Below the pieces are notes generated by a model, which had not been told where the DNA came from, ran no database searches, and was given only the letters and a program-made list of their open reading frames with translations. From the NCBI GenBank assembly GCA_949751835.1, contig CATKHK010000037.1, positions 359,576 through 423,575 of the forward strand: a stretch of 64,000 nucleotides of DNA, written 5' to 3'. The DNA comes from Blepharisma japonicum. Lineage: Eukaryota > Ciliophora > Heterotrichea > Heterotrichida > Blepharismidae. Position numbers and translations under genes: made by a program. Shown in pieces: positions 1-11,700 of the stretch (position 1 is the stretch's first letter; each line of letters starts with the position of its first letter).

Positions 1-398
1 TTCAATTCTGGCTCCTCCGAATTAATAGTAAATTAAAAAAAATTAATTTTTTTCTTGAATGCTTTTATAGAGTGTAGTGATTCTTTTGCTGAGAAAATAA
101 AAATTGTACTTTGCTAAAAGATTTTCCGAATCAATCAGCGAAATTAAAATTTTTAAAAATAGAATTTGTTTTTAATTGAAACATCAAAATGCTCAGAGGT
201 TTTAGTAATGGCTTGGCTGAGGAATTAAGACTTGTTGGTATGATTATTTTATATCAAGAATTCGATATTCATATCTCTACTAAAGCAGCTTAAAAATTCA
301 ATAATAGTGATGCCACAATCTTTAGATTATCTCCAATCTTTCTTTCATATAAAATTCCTTAGTTTTCTAAATCATTTTCTTTATTTTATATCTTCATA
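1..398. other. Left-edge intergenic stretch, possible end of a cut gene and one tiny ORF
   Basis: No gene can be supported firmly here. Frame 1 is open from base 1 to a TAA at 34-36 (ending ...SSELIVN) and could be the 3' end of a plus-strand gene cut by the window. A 34-codon ORF from an ATG at 189 to a TAA at 291-293 (MLRGFSNGLAEELRLVG...) is too short to judge and matches nothing I recognise. The remainder is AT-rich. Confidence 0.3.
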
Positions 399-1646
399 AT
401 GATCAAAATCTCTCTGAGACTCTTGCGAAGATTTTCTTCTAGCGACTTATACTCCATTGACACCTACGAAAAAATCCGCAAAATTGGCACAGATTATGAT
501 GATGCCCGCGCTTATGACGCCTTCAGTATGAAAGAATTCAAAAAGCATGTGACTCCTGAAGAGTGGGCAAAAATCACTGCAAATGATCCACTATTTAAAA
601 TGCCGGAACTAGAGGATTTATGGGATATCCAAGACCTAAAGCCTCATTTCTACAAGCATTTACCCCCTTATCTCCAAAGGCCTGCAATTGCATTAGATGA
701 GCGACAAAGAGCAGCCAAGCGAATGACACTCGAATGGGCAAAAGGCGAAAAAGACCTAAAAAAGAAAAGAATTGCAATAAAATCGACCTGGAGAATGCTG
801 ACCAATGACGAATGCGAAGTTTTTAGTGGGCTAATGCTTGTGAGAAATCCTATTTGGGCGATTGGGCATGATAAAGATGTGGAATGGGCAAAATTGAGGT
901 TCAGGACTATGAGGAAGCATGGACTATTGGCAAAATTTGACGACAGTTTTGAGTATGAAGAAGAATTGGGGGAAGAATCGAAAGACGTCAGAATGTTACA
1001 GCTAGAAAAGAATTTGGATGAAGGAAAGCCTATAAAAGGCTACAAACCTGTACCTAATTCTAAGCACTGGCTTGAAGCAGACCCTGATGAAACAGATCCT
1101 CATAGCATTGGGTACGCTGGAGGCTACCGAGTTTGGCTTCTACTTAGAAATAAAGTTACACAACGATGGGAATTTCCAAGTGCTTCTGTATTTGGGATGA
1201 ACAGTTTTAATCAAACTAAAATCAACCTTATGGAAAATCTTTTCGGAAAAGACCTTAAAGTATATCACATAACCCCTAAGCCTTTTATTGTTGACACAGA
1301 AGCATACCCAGAAGTAACTGAAAGAGATAGGCCTATAAATTTTGATGAAGATGTGTATGATCTTTATCTAAATAGACTAAAAATACTTATGCCAAAAGCG
1401 AAAGAAGAAGATCTAATCAAAATGCTCGAGAAGAAATATGAAATGAAAAAAAATCTAGACCCATTGATAAAGAAAGTTAAGGGAAGAAAAATATTTTATT
1501 TTAGGTCAGTTCACGAAAAAGGAGATATTAAATTGGTAAATAATGATATTTATGATGACTTTGCATGGGTACCAAAGGTGAAGCTTAGTAAGTATTTAGA
1601 AAAAGAAAGGTTTGACAAGTTTATACAAGTTATGACTAGGCACTAA
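399..1646 (+). CDS. MRPL46: Mitochondrial large ribosomal subunit protein mL46-like
   Basis: A 415-residue protein with no intron and no in-frame TGA. It starts with a basic, Arg/Ser-rich segment (MIKISLRLLRRFSSSDLYS) that looks like a mitochondrial targeting peptide. The C-terminal half has the pattern of the degenerate NUDIX fold of mL46: a WEFPSASVFG strand near residue 260, a glycine-rich GYAGGYRVWLLLRNK stretch before it, and a final GRKIFYFRSVHEKGD...DDFAWVPKVKLSKYL block near 365-405, which corresponds to the conserved '(D)YAWVxKxEL' end of the family. It is expected to be a structural protein of the mitochondrial large subunit. It is longer than animal mL46, mainly in the N-terminal half. 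Family assignment rests on pattern recognition only; another NUDIX-like protein is the alternative. Confidence 0.65.
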   Translation: MIKISLRLLRRFSSSDLYSIDTYEKIRKIGTDYDDARAYDAFSMKEFKKHVTPEEWAKITANDPLFKMPELEDLWDIQDLKPHFYKHLPPYLQRPAIALDERQRAAKRMTLEWAKGEKDLKKKRIAIKSTWRMLTNDECEVFSGLMLVRNPIWAIGHDKDVEWAKLRFRTMRKHGLLAKFDDSFEYEEELGEESKDVRMLQLEKNLDEGKPIKGYKPVPNSKHWLEADPDETDPHSIGYAGGYRVWLLLRNKVTQRWEFPSASVFGMNSFNQTKINLMENLFGKDLKVYHITPKPFIVDTEAYPEVTERDRPINFDEDVYDLYLNRLKILMPKAKEEDLIKMLEKKYEMKKNLDPLIKKVKGRKIFYFRSVHEKGDIKLVNNDIYDDFAWVPKVKLSKYLEKERFDKFIQVMTRH

Positions 1647-1680
1647 CTTAAATATTTGAGGATTTTAATTGTTTTTAAAT

Positions 1681-2280
1681 ATGGAAGCTGGTGATATCTT
1701 ATTTAAAACTCAAATTTCTTGCAGAGATAAGGACTTTGAGAAAAATGAAGAAGCCAAGCTTTTTTGTACCAAATGCTACGAGTATGGCCATATGGAGTAT
1801 AAATGCATCCACAAGATACGAAAATTCCCATGCATTTATTGTTCAGACAAAGACCATAAACATGGACAATGCTATCAAATTACCTGCCACAAATGCAAAG
1901 GGGTAAACCTTACTTAGATTGGACACCCTGCAAGGCTCTGCAACTCAAAATTCTATTTAAGTTGCAAAATTTGCAAAATGATAGGACACACACAAGAAAC
2001 ATGTATGGTGCGAGATGAACCAATAGAAGAAAATAAACTCGCTGAAGCTACATGCTATTTATGTAAGGCCAAAGGACATACAATTTGCAAAGAGCCTTAT
2101 AAAGCTGATAAAGAAGAACTTTTCATTGCTGAGAAAAAGATCATCAAAATTGAAGAATACAAGCAGAAAAGGCAAAAACACAAAAAGCAAAGGAGTAAAA
2201 TAGAAGAATTGAAAATCAGAAGCATTATGAATAGAAAAAATAAGAAAAAAGCAATGAAAAACTACCGGACAAAAAGATAA
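1681..2280 (+). CDS. CCHC zinc-knuckle protein, AIR1/2 (ZCCHC7)-like
   Basis: Two exons, 1681-1902 and 1918-2280, joined across a 15-nt phase-0 intron (1903-1917); the product is 194 residues. Five closely spaced zinc knuckles are visible: CTKCYEYGHMEYKC, CIYCSDKDHKHGQC, CHKCKGIGHPARLC (spanning the splice), CKICKMIGHTQETC and a partial CYLCKAKGHTIC. The intron removal itself completes the third knuckle, which strongly supports the splice. The C-terminal third is a Lys/Arg-rich tail. Five tandem knuckles plus basic flanks are the layout of Air1/Air2 and ZCCHC7, the RNA-binding subunits of the TRAMP complex that feeds nuclear RNA to the exosome. A generic nucleic-acid-binding zinc-knuckle protein is the alternative. 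The start at 1681 is the first ATG. Confidence 0.7.
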
Positions 2281-2383
2281 ACGATCAAGATATAGTAAAC
2301 ATATGATAACTTGTAGCTAATGGTAATAGCTTATCACCAGTTATGTTTTTATTTAATTAATTTCCAAAACTTTTTTATTATAG

Positions 2384-3355
2384 ATGGACTCCAAAGAACA
2401 GCCTTTAATCAAGCCAAGACAAAGCCGTAATACCAGTCCATGCATAAGATGAAGGCACAAAATTGAGCTGCACCCAAAGCGCAGATTTTTCCTGCAGATA
2501 TTAATTGGCCTTTTTGCAGCATCTCATTTTCTGCTTTCTTTTTGGATCCTTATCGTATTTTATATATAGTTTATGAAGGAGCATAAAAAATATGAGCTAT
2601 CTCTTGTTCCTTTGATATTTTTAGCAGGAGAAATTGCAGTTTTATGCAGCACAATGCTGGGGGTTGTAATTTACTTACTTGTGAAGAGAAAAAATGGAAT
2701 GGCCACTTGGCATCGCTCAGTGACAGGAATTCTTCTTCGGAATATTTTTGTGTCAACTTTATTTGAAATTACTCTTATTTTGTCAATTTTTTATATAGAA
2801 ACTACCAAAAAAAGCATTTTAATTCATTCAGTAGCTACAATTTCCTCCCCTTTAATTATCCTTTGTCTAGTCTCTGCTCTTAAAGTATTCTTCTTAGAAA
2901 CGTCCCATACATGGTATTGACTTATTTTAAATATTTTAGGGCTTTCTGAAATATTTATATTCATTTGGAGAGAAGACTATGACTATTATATCCCATGGAG
3001 GATTTCTTTAGCACCTTTATGGCTATTTTTTATCACACATCTAATTATTTGTTTCTTTTTCCTCATAGAAAAAAGTGGAAGAATGGCAAAATTACTTGTG
3101 GCTTTTTCTATAATTGGATCGATATGTGGAAGCGGCTCGGTTACATTTTTAGCTTTATTTTTAGATGGAAACTCAGAAGATTGGGAAAAATTTATGATTT
3201 TGGGATGGGCAGGATTATTTTTCTTTACAATTGCATATGCAAAAAGATTTGGAAAATGGGTTATTGACACCTTATTTTGCCATATTGAATTTGAGTTTAC
3301 TCAGTCAAAAAAGCGCCGTAACTTAAGAACTAAATCATGGAGTCTTTTATTATAA
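2384..3355 (+). CDS. Polytopic membrane protein of unknown function
   Basis: Two exons, 2384-2554 and 2570-3355, around a 15-nt phase-0 intron (2555-2569); 318 residues with TGA read as Trp at residue 23 and after HTWY. About seven or eight hydrophobic segments follow a short basic N-terminus (MDSKEQPLIKPRQSR...). Without the intron the first membrane segment would end in a stop. The C-terminus is basic (QSKKRRNLRTKSW) and probably cytosolic. I do not recognise the family; the topology resembles small eukaryotic multi-pass proteins of the TMEM185 sort but lacks its FIPLW-type motif. It ends only 8 bp from the convergent MATE gene. Confidence 0.75.
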
Positions 3356-3363
3356 TGCTTTAT

Positions 3364-4800
3364 TTAACCTAATAATTCTGTGCCTATATTTTCACTTTTC
3401 TCTTCAAGTGACCTTAGTCGTGCTACATGGGATTCTTTATTCCAATCTAGCTTTGCGAAAATATAAAATAAGGGAGCAATTTCAATGGTATAGCAAACCA
3501 TGATCCCAAGGATTATTCCGCTTAATTCTAATCCAATTAAAATTCCAAATATATACTGCGATGGAACTCCTATTATTAAATCAGCACCTATCGCAATAAC
3601 TAAATTTAAAGGCTGCTTTCCTAAAGCCCTCATAGCTCCAACGATTACTAAATATATGCTATCAGAGACATATACAAGTGCATATAATGGAAAAATATCG
3701 CCGATCTTTCTCACTATATCTTCGCTAGAGCTGTCTTCATTCATCGTAAAAAAGAGTTTTCCGAACTCATACCTGGTTATAAACAAAGCTAATAAAATCA
3801 CTCCATTCACTAAAGCACTAAGGATTATACTGATTTTCATATATTGTTTTGATAAGCTTATTTTCAGCTTTGTCACGCTATTTCCAATTAAAGTAGAAGC
3901 AGCCTCGCCGAAGCCTGTAGAAATAGTCTCTTCAATTAATAAAACTTTTAGTAATATAACTCATGCAGCCAAGCTTACATCTCCATCATTAATTCATGCT
4001 GCAAATAATGCTGAAATCTCAAATGCAGTCCATTCCACAAATATATGTGCTGTAGAAGAAACTGAAAGTTTAACTAAATCTCCCCAATTTTCAAAAAAAT
4101 TGGAAAAATCAAAGCCAGACCAGTTGTTTTTGTGGCATTTCATTATGATAAGTGATATAAAAAAGATGCCAAGTCTAACCCATGCACATATACCTCCTGC
4201 AATAGCAGCACCTTTCATACCATATGCAGGAACTAGTAAATAGTTAAGCAGAATCTGTAGAGGAGTGTCTGTTGAGCTGCAAATAAATTCAGGGATTAAA
4301 ACATATTGTGTAAACATAAAATGGCTTACAATTTCATATATACATTTAGCTGGCATTGCATAGATAAAATACCTCAAATATTCTCCAGCTTCTTCACTGC
4401 ATTCCAGCCCAAATAAGTCAAATATTTGAGTGCTGAAACCCCATGTAAATGCTGATGGGATGCAAAAAAGGAAACCCATAAATAAAGACTTGTGTAAAAT
4501 AAGCGTTTGTAGCCGGATATTTTCAACTCCATGGGCTTGTGAGCATAAAGTGTCAATAGCTCCAGAAATTCCTATGAAGACTGAAGTAGCGGTGAGCTCA
4601 ACCCATATTGAGCTTATTCCAAATGCTTCCAGTTCTTTTGCACCGAGGTAGTTACCAATGAACCACATCACGATTAGCTCTTGAATTTGTGTTATTAGAA
4701 TACTGTAAGAAAACATGCTTGCTAACTTAAAGGTTCGTTTAACTCGTTTGAAAATTGGCTTCTCTTGGACAGGGTGGTACTCTTTGAGGTTTAAATTCAT
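3364..4800 (-). CDS. MATE-family multidrug/toxin extrusion transporter
   Basis: A single 478-codon frame, open only when TGA is read as Trp (for example ALFAAWINDGDVSLAAWV). It has around twelve hydrophobic segments in two similar halves. Diagnostic stretches are the N-terminal half LITQIQELIVMWFIGNYLGAK...GISSIWVELTATSVFIGISGAIDTLCSQAHG, which matches the MATE pattern 'D...GxxG...LDTLCSQA(Y/H)GA', and STGFGEAASTLIGNSV in the second half, matching 'ASTRVGNxLGA'. MATE proteins export cationic or organic solutes across the plasma or vacuolar membrane by proton or sodium exchange. The length is normal for eukaryotic MATEs (about 450-550). Substrate is not predictable. Confidence 0.92.
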
Positions 4801-5343
4801 GATTACACCCTTTAATAATTTAATATTTATTTTAATGATAAATTCTAAAAAGGAGAAAGTATTTAATAATTGGGAGAGAAAGCTTTTAATTTTATTTAAA
4901 GAGATTTTTGTGAAAAGCAGGATTTTAAGAATTTTGGGTATTTTAAAGATTAATTAATATATTCCTGGTAGATAGTATTTAACTTAAGTTATATCACAAA
5001 ATGTGTGAGTTTTCATTAGTTCTTTAGTTGTGGGATTAATGTTTAAAAATTAATTAATAATCTCCTTTTAATGAAATATTAGATTAAGAGAAAATTTGTA
5101 TGATTTATATAGACTGGCAATTATAGACTTAAATTTGTTCGGTTTTATCTTTTTTGCAATTTAGATAGTTAAATTAAAAAATCTGTCAAATTGTAATTCT
5201 GTTATTTTTAAAAATCCTATTAACTACTAATCAATTGGAAAATTTCATCAAAGCATAAATCGATACTGAAGTTATAAAAATAATTAAATTGCAGACTATT
5301 CTGCAATAATTTATCACTTGATAAAATTGGGAAATTATATAAT
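4801..5343. other. AT-rich intergenic region between MATE and kinase genes
   Basis: Region between the 5' end of the MATE gene (minus strand) and the 3' end of the kinase gene (also minus). Only short, uncharacteristic ORFs occur; no repeat, RNA gene or motif was recognised. It presumably contains the MATE promoter near 4801-4950. Confidence 0.5.
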
Positions 5344-6483
5344 TTATACAAAGCTTTTTTGAATATTTTCTTGATATCTGATCTGTACAGTGGACTCTTC
5401 TCCTTTTTGTATTTGGATTCTTTCATCACTCATTCTCCTCGGCGGAGCTCTTGCATCAAAGAAATAGCCTTCAAAAATCCCTTCTATTGATTTTTGTCGA
5501 ATAGAAGGGTCAATATCGTCTTTTCAGTCATTATTGACTCTTGAGTCAAAATTATCCTCGCTTAAGCAAATATAAGGCGCTTCCAAACTTTTTTCAAGCA
5601 GCTTTTTCCATGGGAAATCTCTTAGCCACTGATGGTTTTTCACTTCATGTGGTCCGTTATTCCCAAGTCTATTTTCTGGCTTTCTCTGTAATAATTTATT
5701 AATAAAGTCAGCTGCTTCCATCGACCATCCAGGTGGAACTTCAGATTTTTTTAGCTGTACTTGTCTTGACACAATGCTATCTTTTATTTCTTTTCTATTT
5801 CTCCCTGAATAAGGTCTTCTGCCAACCATAAATTCATAGGTTAACACCCCAAGTGCAAAATAATCCACAGCTATGCCATGGTTTTGTCTTGCCATTACCT
5901 CAGGTGCCATATATCCAGGAGTCCCAGACGTGTCTCTGAAGTTTTCTGGTGTAAAAATCTTGGCGATGCCAAAGTCAGTTATCCTTAAATAACCTTTATT
6001 ATCAAAAACCAAGTTTTCTGGCTTTATATCTCTATGTATAACTCCGTTAACATGGAGATATTCTAAGCCAGTTACTATACACGCCACGAAAAAACGGGTT
6101 TCTTCTTCAGTAAATCTTCGGACTTTTGCTATATGGAAACGCAAATCGCCTCCTGTCATTAAGTCCATAGCAAGAAATAAATTTTCTTTATCTTGGAAAG
6201 CATATTGCATATTTACAATAAAGGGATGCTTTAAGACAGATAAAAGCCTCCTTTCGTTCATTACAGAATAAACGCTTCTTTTACTTACCACCCTAAATTT
6301 ATACATTTCTTTCATAGCTAAAACTTGATGGGTTTTTCTCATCTCAACTTTCCAGACTCTTCCAAAGCCACCTTTGCCAATGACATAATGAAAATTAAAA
6401 TCACTTTTGTGAAGGGAGGTCGGCTGCACTGTTTTTATTTCTTTTTGATCAAGTGTATTTCCCATAATTAATTTACAATACAT
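5344..6483 (-). CDS. AGC-type serine/threonine protein kinase (STK32/YANK- or PKA-like)
   Basis: A 379-residue frame with one TGA read as Trp (5524-5526), which adds a 60-residue tail. Kinase motifs are complete: the glycine loop GKGGFGRV, VAIK-type lysine in LAMKEMYKF, HRDIKPENLVF catalytic loop, DFGIAKIF, the GTPGYMAPEV P+1 region and a DYFALGVLTYEFMVGRRPY F-helix. The hydrophobic gatekeeper region MDLMTGGDL and the SGTPGYMAPE loop are AGC-like; the overall pattern is close to STK32 (YANK) kinases. A second Met at codon 7 gives MGNTLDQ, so a Gly-2 N-myristoylated form is possible if that start is used. The substrate and pathway cannot be told from sequence. Confidence 0.88.
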
Positions 6484-7074
6484 AATGGATCATTTTTTAG
6501 GTTTTTATTTATTTTGATATCATATTTTAAAATTCTCATTGTACTTAAAAAAGCTGAAATTTTTTGACTATTATCATGGTGGGTTTTTTTAATTATTTAA
6601 GTAAAATGGAACAGAATTTGAATAATAAAAACCTTTAGAGAGCGTTGTGTAATAAATGCAATTAAATTAAATGTATGGATAAATAGGAATTCAGTGAGTC
6701 ATATATATAGGCCTGTGTTGGATTTAAATTCTATCTACTAGCAATGGAAATATATTGTGCTAGATTTAATGAATCTATAATAGATTTTTTTAATATTTTA
6801 AATACTTACTCTCAAAATAAAAGCTAATCAAATAGTAGTTATTATTTAGGAGGGGCTCGCTTATTATTCTTCAATTTCTGCATTCTCTTATAATTTATTA
6901 AATTTTTAAATTGGAAATCTTAAAAATCTAAAAAATTAGCAAACCATTAGCACCTTCATTCAGATTTCGTGTATAGGCCTTCAAGGTAAAATATATATCG
7001 ATTTAAAATTATATTTCAAGATTATACATAAACTACTTAGAATACTATTATTAAAAGCTAAACAAATTAATGCA
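6484..7074. other. Intergenic region without recognisable features
   Basis: Between two minus-strand kinase genes. AT-rich with stops in all frames under the TGA=Trp code; no tRNA-like fold, repeat or conserved element seen. Contains the presumed promoter of the downstream AGC kinase. Confidence 0.5.
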
Positions 7075-8256
7075 TTAAAACTTTGCCCAGCCTGCATTAT
7101 TTGAAGTTTTCGGAGGGCTAAACCCTAATAAATTAACATTTTCTACAGTCTGCTGCTGAGCTTGTTGAGTAACTTGAACTGAAGCTGGAGCACTCCATAT
7201 ATTCTGTGGCTGATTTTGTCTAGTATCAACTTTTGGCTTTGGTTTTGGTTGTGCGCCTTGGTTTCTGATCCTCATAATTTCTCTCTGAATTTCTTCATCC
7301 GTCATATCTCTGTCTTCTCTTTTTCTTGCACTCTTTGCCTGAGACTGCTGTGGAGCTGTATTTCCAAAGTTTCCAACTGATTCATAATTTTCTACAGCAT
7401 TAATTAATTCATCCACAGAAGGTCTCAGTGCAGGAATCGGGTTTAAAATCCACGCAATAAAACTATGGAATTTATTATTAAATCTTGACCCTTGAGGAAA
7501 TGAATAATGGGCATTAACGATGGCTAATTGAGCTTGATCTTGAAAAGGATGTCTAAAAAATGCTAAAGTGTAAATAATGCAGCCAATCATCCAGACATCT
7601 GCTTTGAAATCAATTCGATGTCTTGCATATAAATCTATCATTTCAGGGGGACGGTACATTAAAGTAGTTTCTCTTTCAAAGGTTTCTTGGTAAGTCAATA
7701 AATCATTTCTTGATGCGGTTGATAACTCGATTATTTGTGAAGTGCAGCTTCCAAAGTCACAAAGCTTGAATTTTTTGTTGTGTAAAAGGATGTTTTCTAC
7801 TTTAAGGTCTCTGTGGATAAAGCCTGCTCTATGGACTACTTGGACAGCTGTTAATATTTCTTTTGTGATATATAAAATCTGAGGAAGTGAAAGCTGGCCA
7901 TTATATTTTTCCAGGAGATTTATAAGTGTCCCTTCAGTGCATAGCTCTAAAAGTAGTAAAACTGATCTCGTTTTACCTTCGGTAATGACTGCTGAGTCAT
8001 AAAATATGACGATATTATCACTTGCTGGTATAGCCCGCATAACTTCGACTTCTCGCTGTGCCATTCTTAAGCGCTCTTGATCTTGGCATAAAATTTTTTT
8101 AAGAGCATATTCTTTGTTTGTATTTATATCTACGCATTTGTAAACATATGCATATCCACCTTCTGATAACTTTTCTTGGACATTTACTGTATAATTCCCA
8201 ATTTGATATTGCTGTTGGCCATAAGCATAGTCAGCTAAAACTTTCAGCATGTCCAT
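7075..8256 (-). CDS. AAK1/GAK/BIKE (NAK-family) serine/threonine kinase
   Basis: A 393-residue protein with an N-terminal kinase domain (residues about 15-290) and a short Pro/Gln-rich tail. The kinase has a SEGGYAYVYK glycine loop, the ALKKI lysine, FIHRDLKVENILL catalytic loop, a CDFGSCT DFG segment and an ETTLMYRPPEMIDLY activation segment; the last two are signatures of the Numb-associated kinase group (AAK1, GAK, BIKE, yeast Ark1/Prk1). These kinases phosphorylate endocytic adaptors and control clathrin coats and actin. The tail carries a DxR/NPQ-rich region and ends NLLGFSPP...NNAGWAKF, resembling the short adaptor-binding ends of endocytic proteins. No intron or TGA codon was needed. 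Confidence 0.9.
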   Translation of the reverse strand: MDMLKVLADYAYGQQQYQIGNYTVNVQEKLSEGGYAYVYKCVDINTNKEYALKKILCQDQERLRMAQREVEVMRAIPASDNIVIFYDSAVITEGKTRSVLLLLELCTEGTLINLLEKYNGQLSLPQILYITKEILTAVQVVHRAGFIHRDLKVENILLHNKKFKLCDFGSCTSQIIELSTASRNDLLTYQETFERETTLMYRPPEMIDLYARHRIDFKADVWMIGCIIYTLAFFRHPFQDQAQLAIVNAHYSFPQGSRFNNKFHSFIAWILNPIPALRPSVDELINAVENYESVGNFGNTAPQQSQAKSARKREDRDMTDEEIQREIMRIRNQGAQPKPKPKVDTRQNQPQNIWSAPASVQVTQQAQQQTVENVNLLGFSPPKTSNNAGWAKF

Positions 8257-8706
8257 TTTAAGTATTATAAGCTGTTTCTGATGAAATAAGTGATTTAAAT
8301 AGATGCTTAGAAAATATAGAGAAAGGAGATTAATTATCAGAATATGTTTTTATTTACTTTGTAATAATTTTTATTATTATTATTTCCTCAATTTTCATTG
8401 AAAGAATGTGAACACAAACAATAAATATTTATTATTTATCCACAATAAAAATTATTTCAAAAGTATAAAAAATAATTAAATTAAGATTATTTCTAACACT
8501 TTTGATTTTTAATAGTTTATTTTTTATCATTCTGTTAAAATGGGAATTATCTACTGGATAATTCAATTCTTCCACATTCTAGCTTTATACACTAATTATT
8601 CTTAATCCCTAAGAGCTTAGTATTCCTAATCTATTTATCACTCTCAAGAAATTCATTTTATTAATAAATCAATTGTTTCATATCTTCTTTTAAATATTTT
8701 CAATCA
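8257..8706. other. Divergent promoter region between NAK kinase and ABCC transporter
   Basis: 450 bp between two divergently transcribed genes, so both promoters must lie here. It is strongly AT-rich, with no ORF of note and no motif that I can name. Confidence 0.45.
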
Positions 8707-11700
8707 ATGGTAGAGTCCTCTTATGATCGATCCACTTTTTTATCAAAAATTTCATTTTGATGAAGCCGAAATTATACTCAAAACCCTTATGCGGTTTTCC
8801 GAAAACCTAAAATCATTGATATAGACCATGTAGCGCATAGAATATCAAATAAATGAAAAAATGAGCAGCAAAGCAAAGATCCAAGCTTTTTTAAGGCTCT
8901 ATGAAAAGGTATTTTTTGAAAATTCTGCATATCAAATATACCGATTTTTATTGAAGTCTTTTCGCTTATTGCAATTTCTATTCTTCTAGGCCAATTAGTT
9001 GAGTATTTTTGAAATGATGATGATACAAGCACAGGATTTACTATTGGGATTGGAATCATCATTTTATTTATTATTGCAAGACTTTGCAGGAATCTAGGGA
9101 ATTTTTATTTAGAAATGCTTGGGTTTTCAATTAAATGCGCTCTTTTAAAATTGATGAACAAAAAGCTGTGTAGGCTGTCCCATGAAGTGATTAACTCTGG
9201 CGATGTCTCAAGCCGAGTTGTTAATCTAACTGGAACTTATTTGCAAGCTTATGACTTTTTTGGGACACCAGTTTATACTTTGGTAACCCCATTTGCTGCA
9301 ACTGCTATAATTTTATTACTATATTATTATACTGGGTATGCAGGAGTTCTAGGACTATTATTAATGTCAATCATGGGGCCTATAAGCACAAAGCTGTCTC
9401 ATTGGGTAATAAAATTAAAATTGGCTTCATCTCGCATTGCAGAATCAAGGATAAAAAAAACTAATGAAATCATTGATACTGTAAAATTCCTCAAATCATA
9501 CACCTGAGAATACGCCTACGCAAATCTAATCTTTCAGCTGAGAGATCAAGAATTAAAACAAACTCGCCGACGAGCCTACATAAAAACCATAAGCAAAGGT
9601 GTATTTACTACTACTATATCACTAGGCTGCATGCTAACTTTTGGGATTATTTATTATAACGATGGCTATATAGACTACAAAATTGTGACCCCAACACTCA
9701 CATTTTTACTTCTTGGCGAGTATTATATATCCATAGTTTTGCCAGTGTCAATAGAATATTATTGAAACTCATATAGAGGACTTGTAATAATTGGAAAATT
9801 TCTTCTAGAAAAAGAGCATCAAAAAGTCTATTTAAAGTACCCTAAAGGAGAAATCATGCTAAAAGACGTTACTAGTTATTGAACAAAACAAGCACATGAC
9901 GAAGAAGAGACCCTTCATGGTAATTTTTGTCTGAGAGATATTAATTTAACGATTCACAATGGAGAAATGTGTGTAGTATATGGACAAATTGGCTCAGGAA
10001 AAACCTCACTTATGCTATCATTATTGGGTGAAATGCATATTGAAGAAGGCGAGATATACCGTGGAGGAAAAGTTGCCTATGTTCCTCAAGAACCCTGAAT
10101 ATTTCGAGGGACTGTAAAAGAAAATATTGTGATGGAAAGGCCATATGATGAAACCGACTATAGGCATGCTTTATATTACTCTATGCTAGAAGATGACATA
10201 AGCAAATTTATAAATGGTGATGAAACAATTATAGGAGATAAGGGGTCAAATATAAGTGGAGGGCAAAAAACTAGAATTAACTTGGCAAGAGCTATATACG
10301 CACAAGCTGACATATATATTTTTGATGACCCTTTGTCATCAATTGACATTAGAATTGCTAGAGAAATTTATGATAGGCTTATCATTGGATATTTACATGA
10401 AAAAACTCGAGTTTTAGTCACCCATTTAATTGACTATATTCATGATTATACAAAGGTTTATAAGATGGTAGGTGGGACCTTGCATATTGAAACATCAATT
10501 TGTGAAGCTTCTCCTATAAATGGCAAAAAAGTTGTTATCGAGGTTAATGCTCCTAATATGAACGTCAAAAAAACACATGATGCAGAAAAAAGCCATCATA
10601 AAAGCTTGGAATCTCTTTATAAATATATTAAGCTTGGATGATGCTGGTCATTTCCCTTAATTATCATTTTTATTGTGCTTTCCCCAGGATTATATCAACT
10701 GATGCCTTGATGGATTTATTATTGGGCTGAAAAAAGCAAGTCCGATCAAAAATCTGAGAATTTTTTCTGAGTTTTATTTATTATTGGATTTGGGCTTCTT
10801 CTTTCCTCAGCTATAAGAAACGCTCTAGTTACTTCAACATTGCTAGAATCAGCCAAAAAGCTTCACAATGTTTCTTTTGCCGCTTTAATTAGTGCTCCTC
10901 TCCACTATTTTACCCACAAAGGTCACGGATTTCTGATAAATCGGTTTAGTAATGATGTTGAGCAAGTTGACGAATATATCCCTACCTTAATCGCTGAGTG
11001 TATTGGGCTATTTTTCTTTCTTATAGGATCTTTTGTTATGATGATCATCAGTTGTGGCTACCTTTCCATAGCTCTTGTTCCTATATTAATGGCATGCGTT
11101 TATAATTTCAATAAAAGCAATAAATACCTGGACATTTTTAATGCAGCTTATAATGCAAGTAAAGCTCCTATTGTAAGCCATTTATCGTCAACTGCTTCAG
11201 GATTGTACTGCCTTAGAAGCTATAAACTTATATCTGCTCACAAGCAGTCTTTTCGAGCTGCAGTAGAAAGGTCTGCAGCTTGTTTTTTTGCCCAAACTGC
11301 AGCTATGAGGTGGATGCTGTTTTTGCTTGATATACCATTTATTGCATTAGTAGCGAGCTATATCATAATTTCAGTGCCGTTAAAAGGCACATTAAGTTCT
11401 GCAGCACTTGGGTCAGGGCTCAGCTTTGTCCAAAGAATTGGCATGCAAAGTGCATACGCCATGTTTACTTTTAGAAAGGTAAAAAATTCTATTTATTGCA
11501 TTACTGAGCTGCTAAGAAATTTAAAAATAAAGCCAGAAGATAATTCATATGAGGCAAAGCTGGAAGTCACAAAAGGAGAAATTGAGTTTAGAGATGTGGT
11601 AGTTGCTTATGATGATGGGACTAGGGCACTAAACTCAATGAACGTTATTTTTGAAGGAGGATGTAAAATAGGAATTGTTGGGAGGTCAGGGAGCGGGAAA

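Noticed and set aside
3500-4243. 247-codon plus-strand frame across the MATE gene
   Set aside because: It is antisense to a clear MATE transporter; the translation is low-complexity and has no domain.
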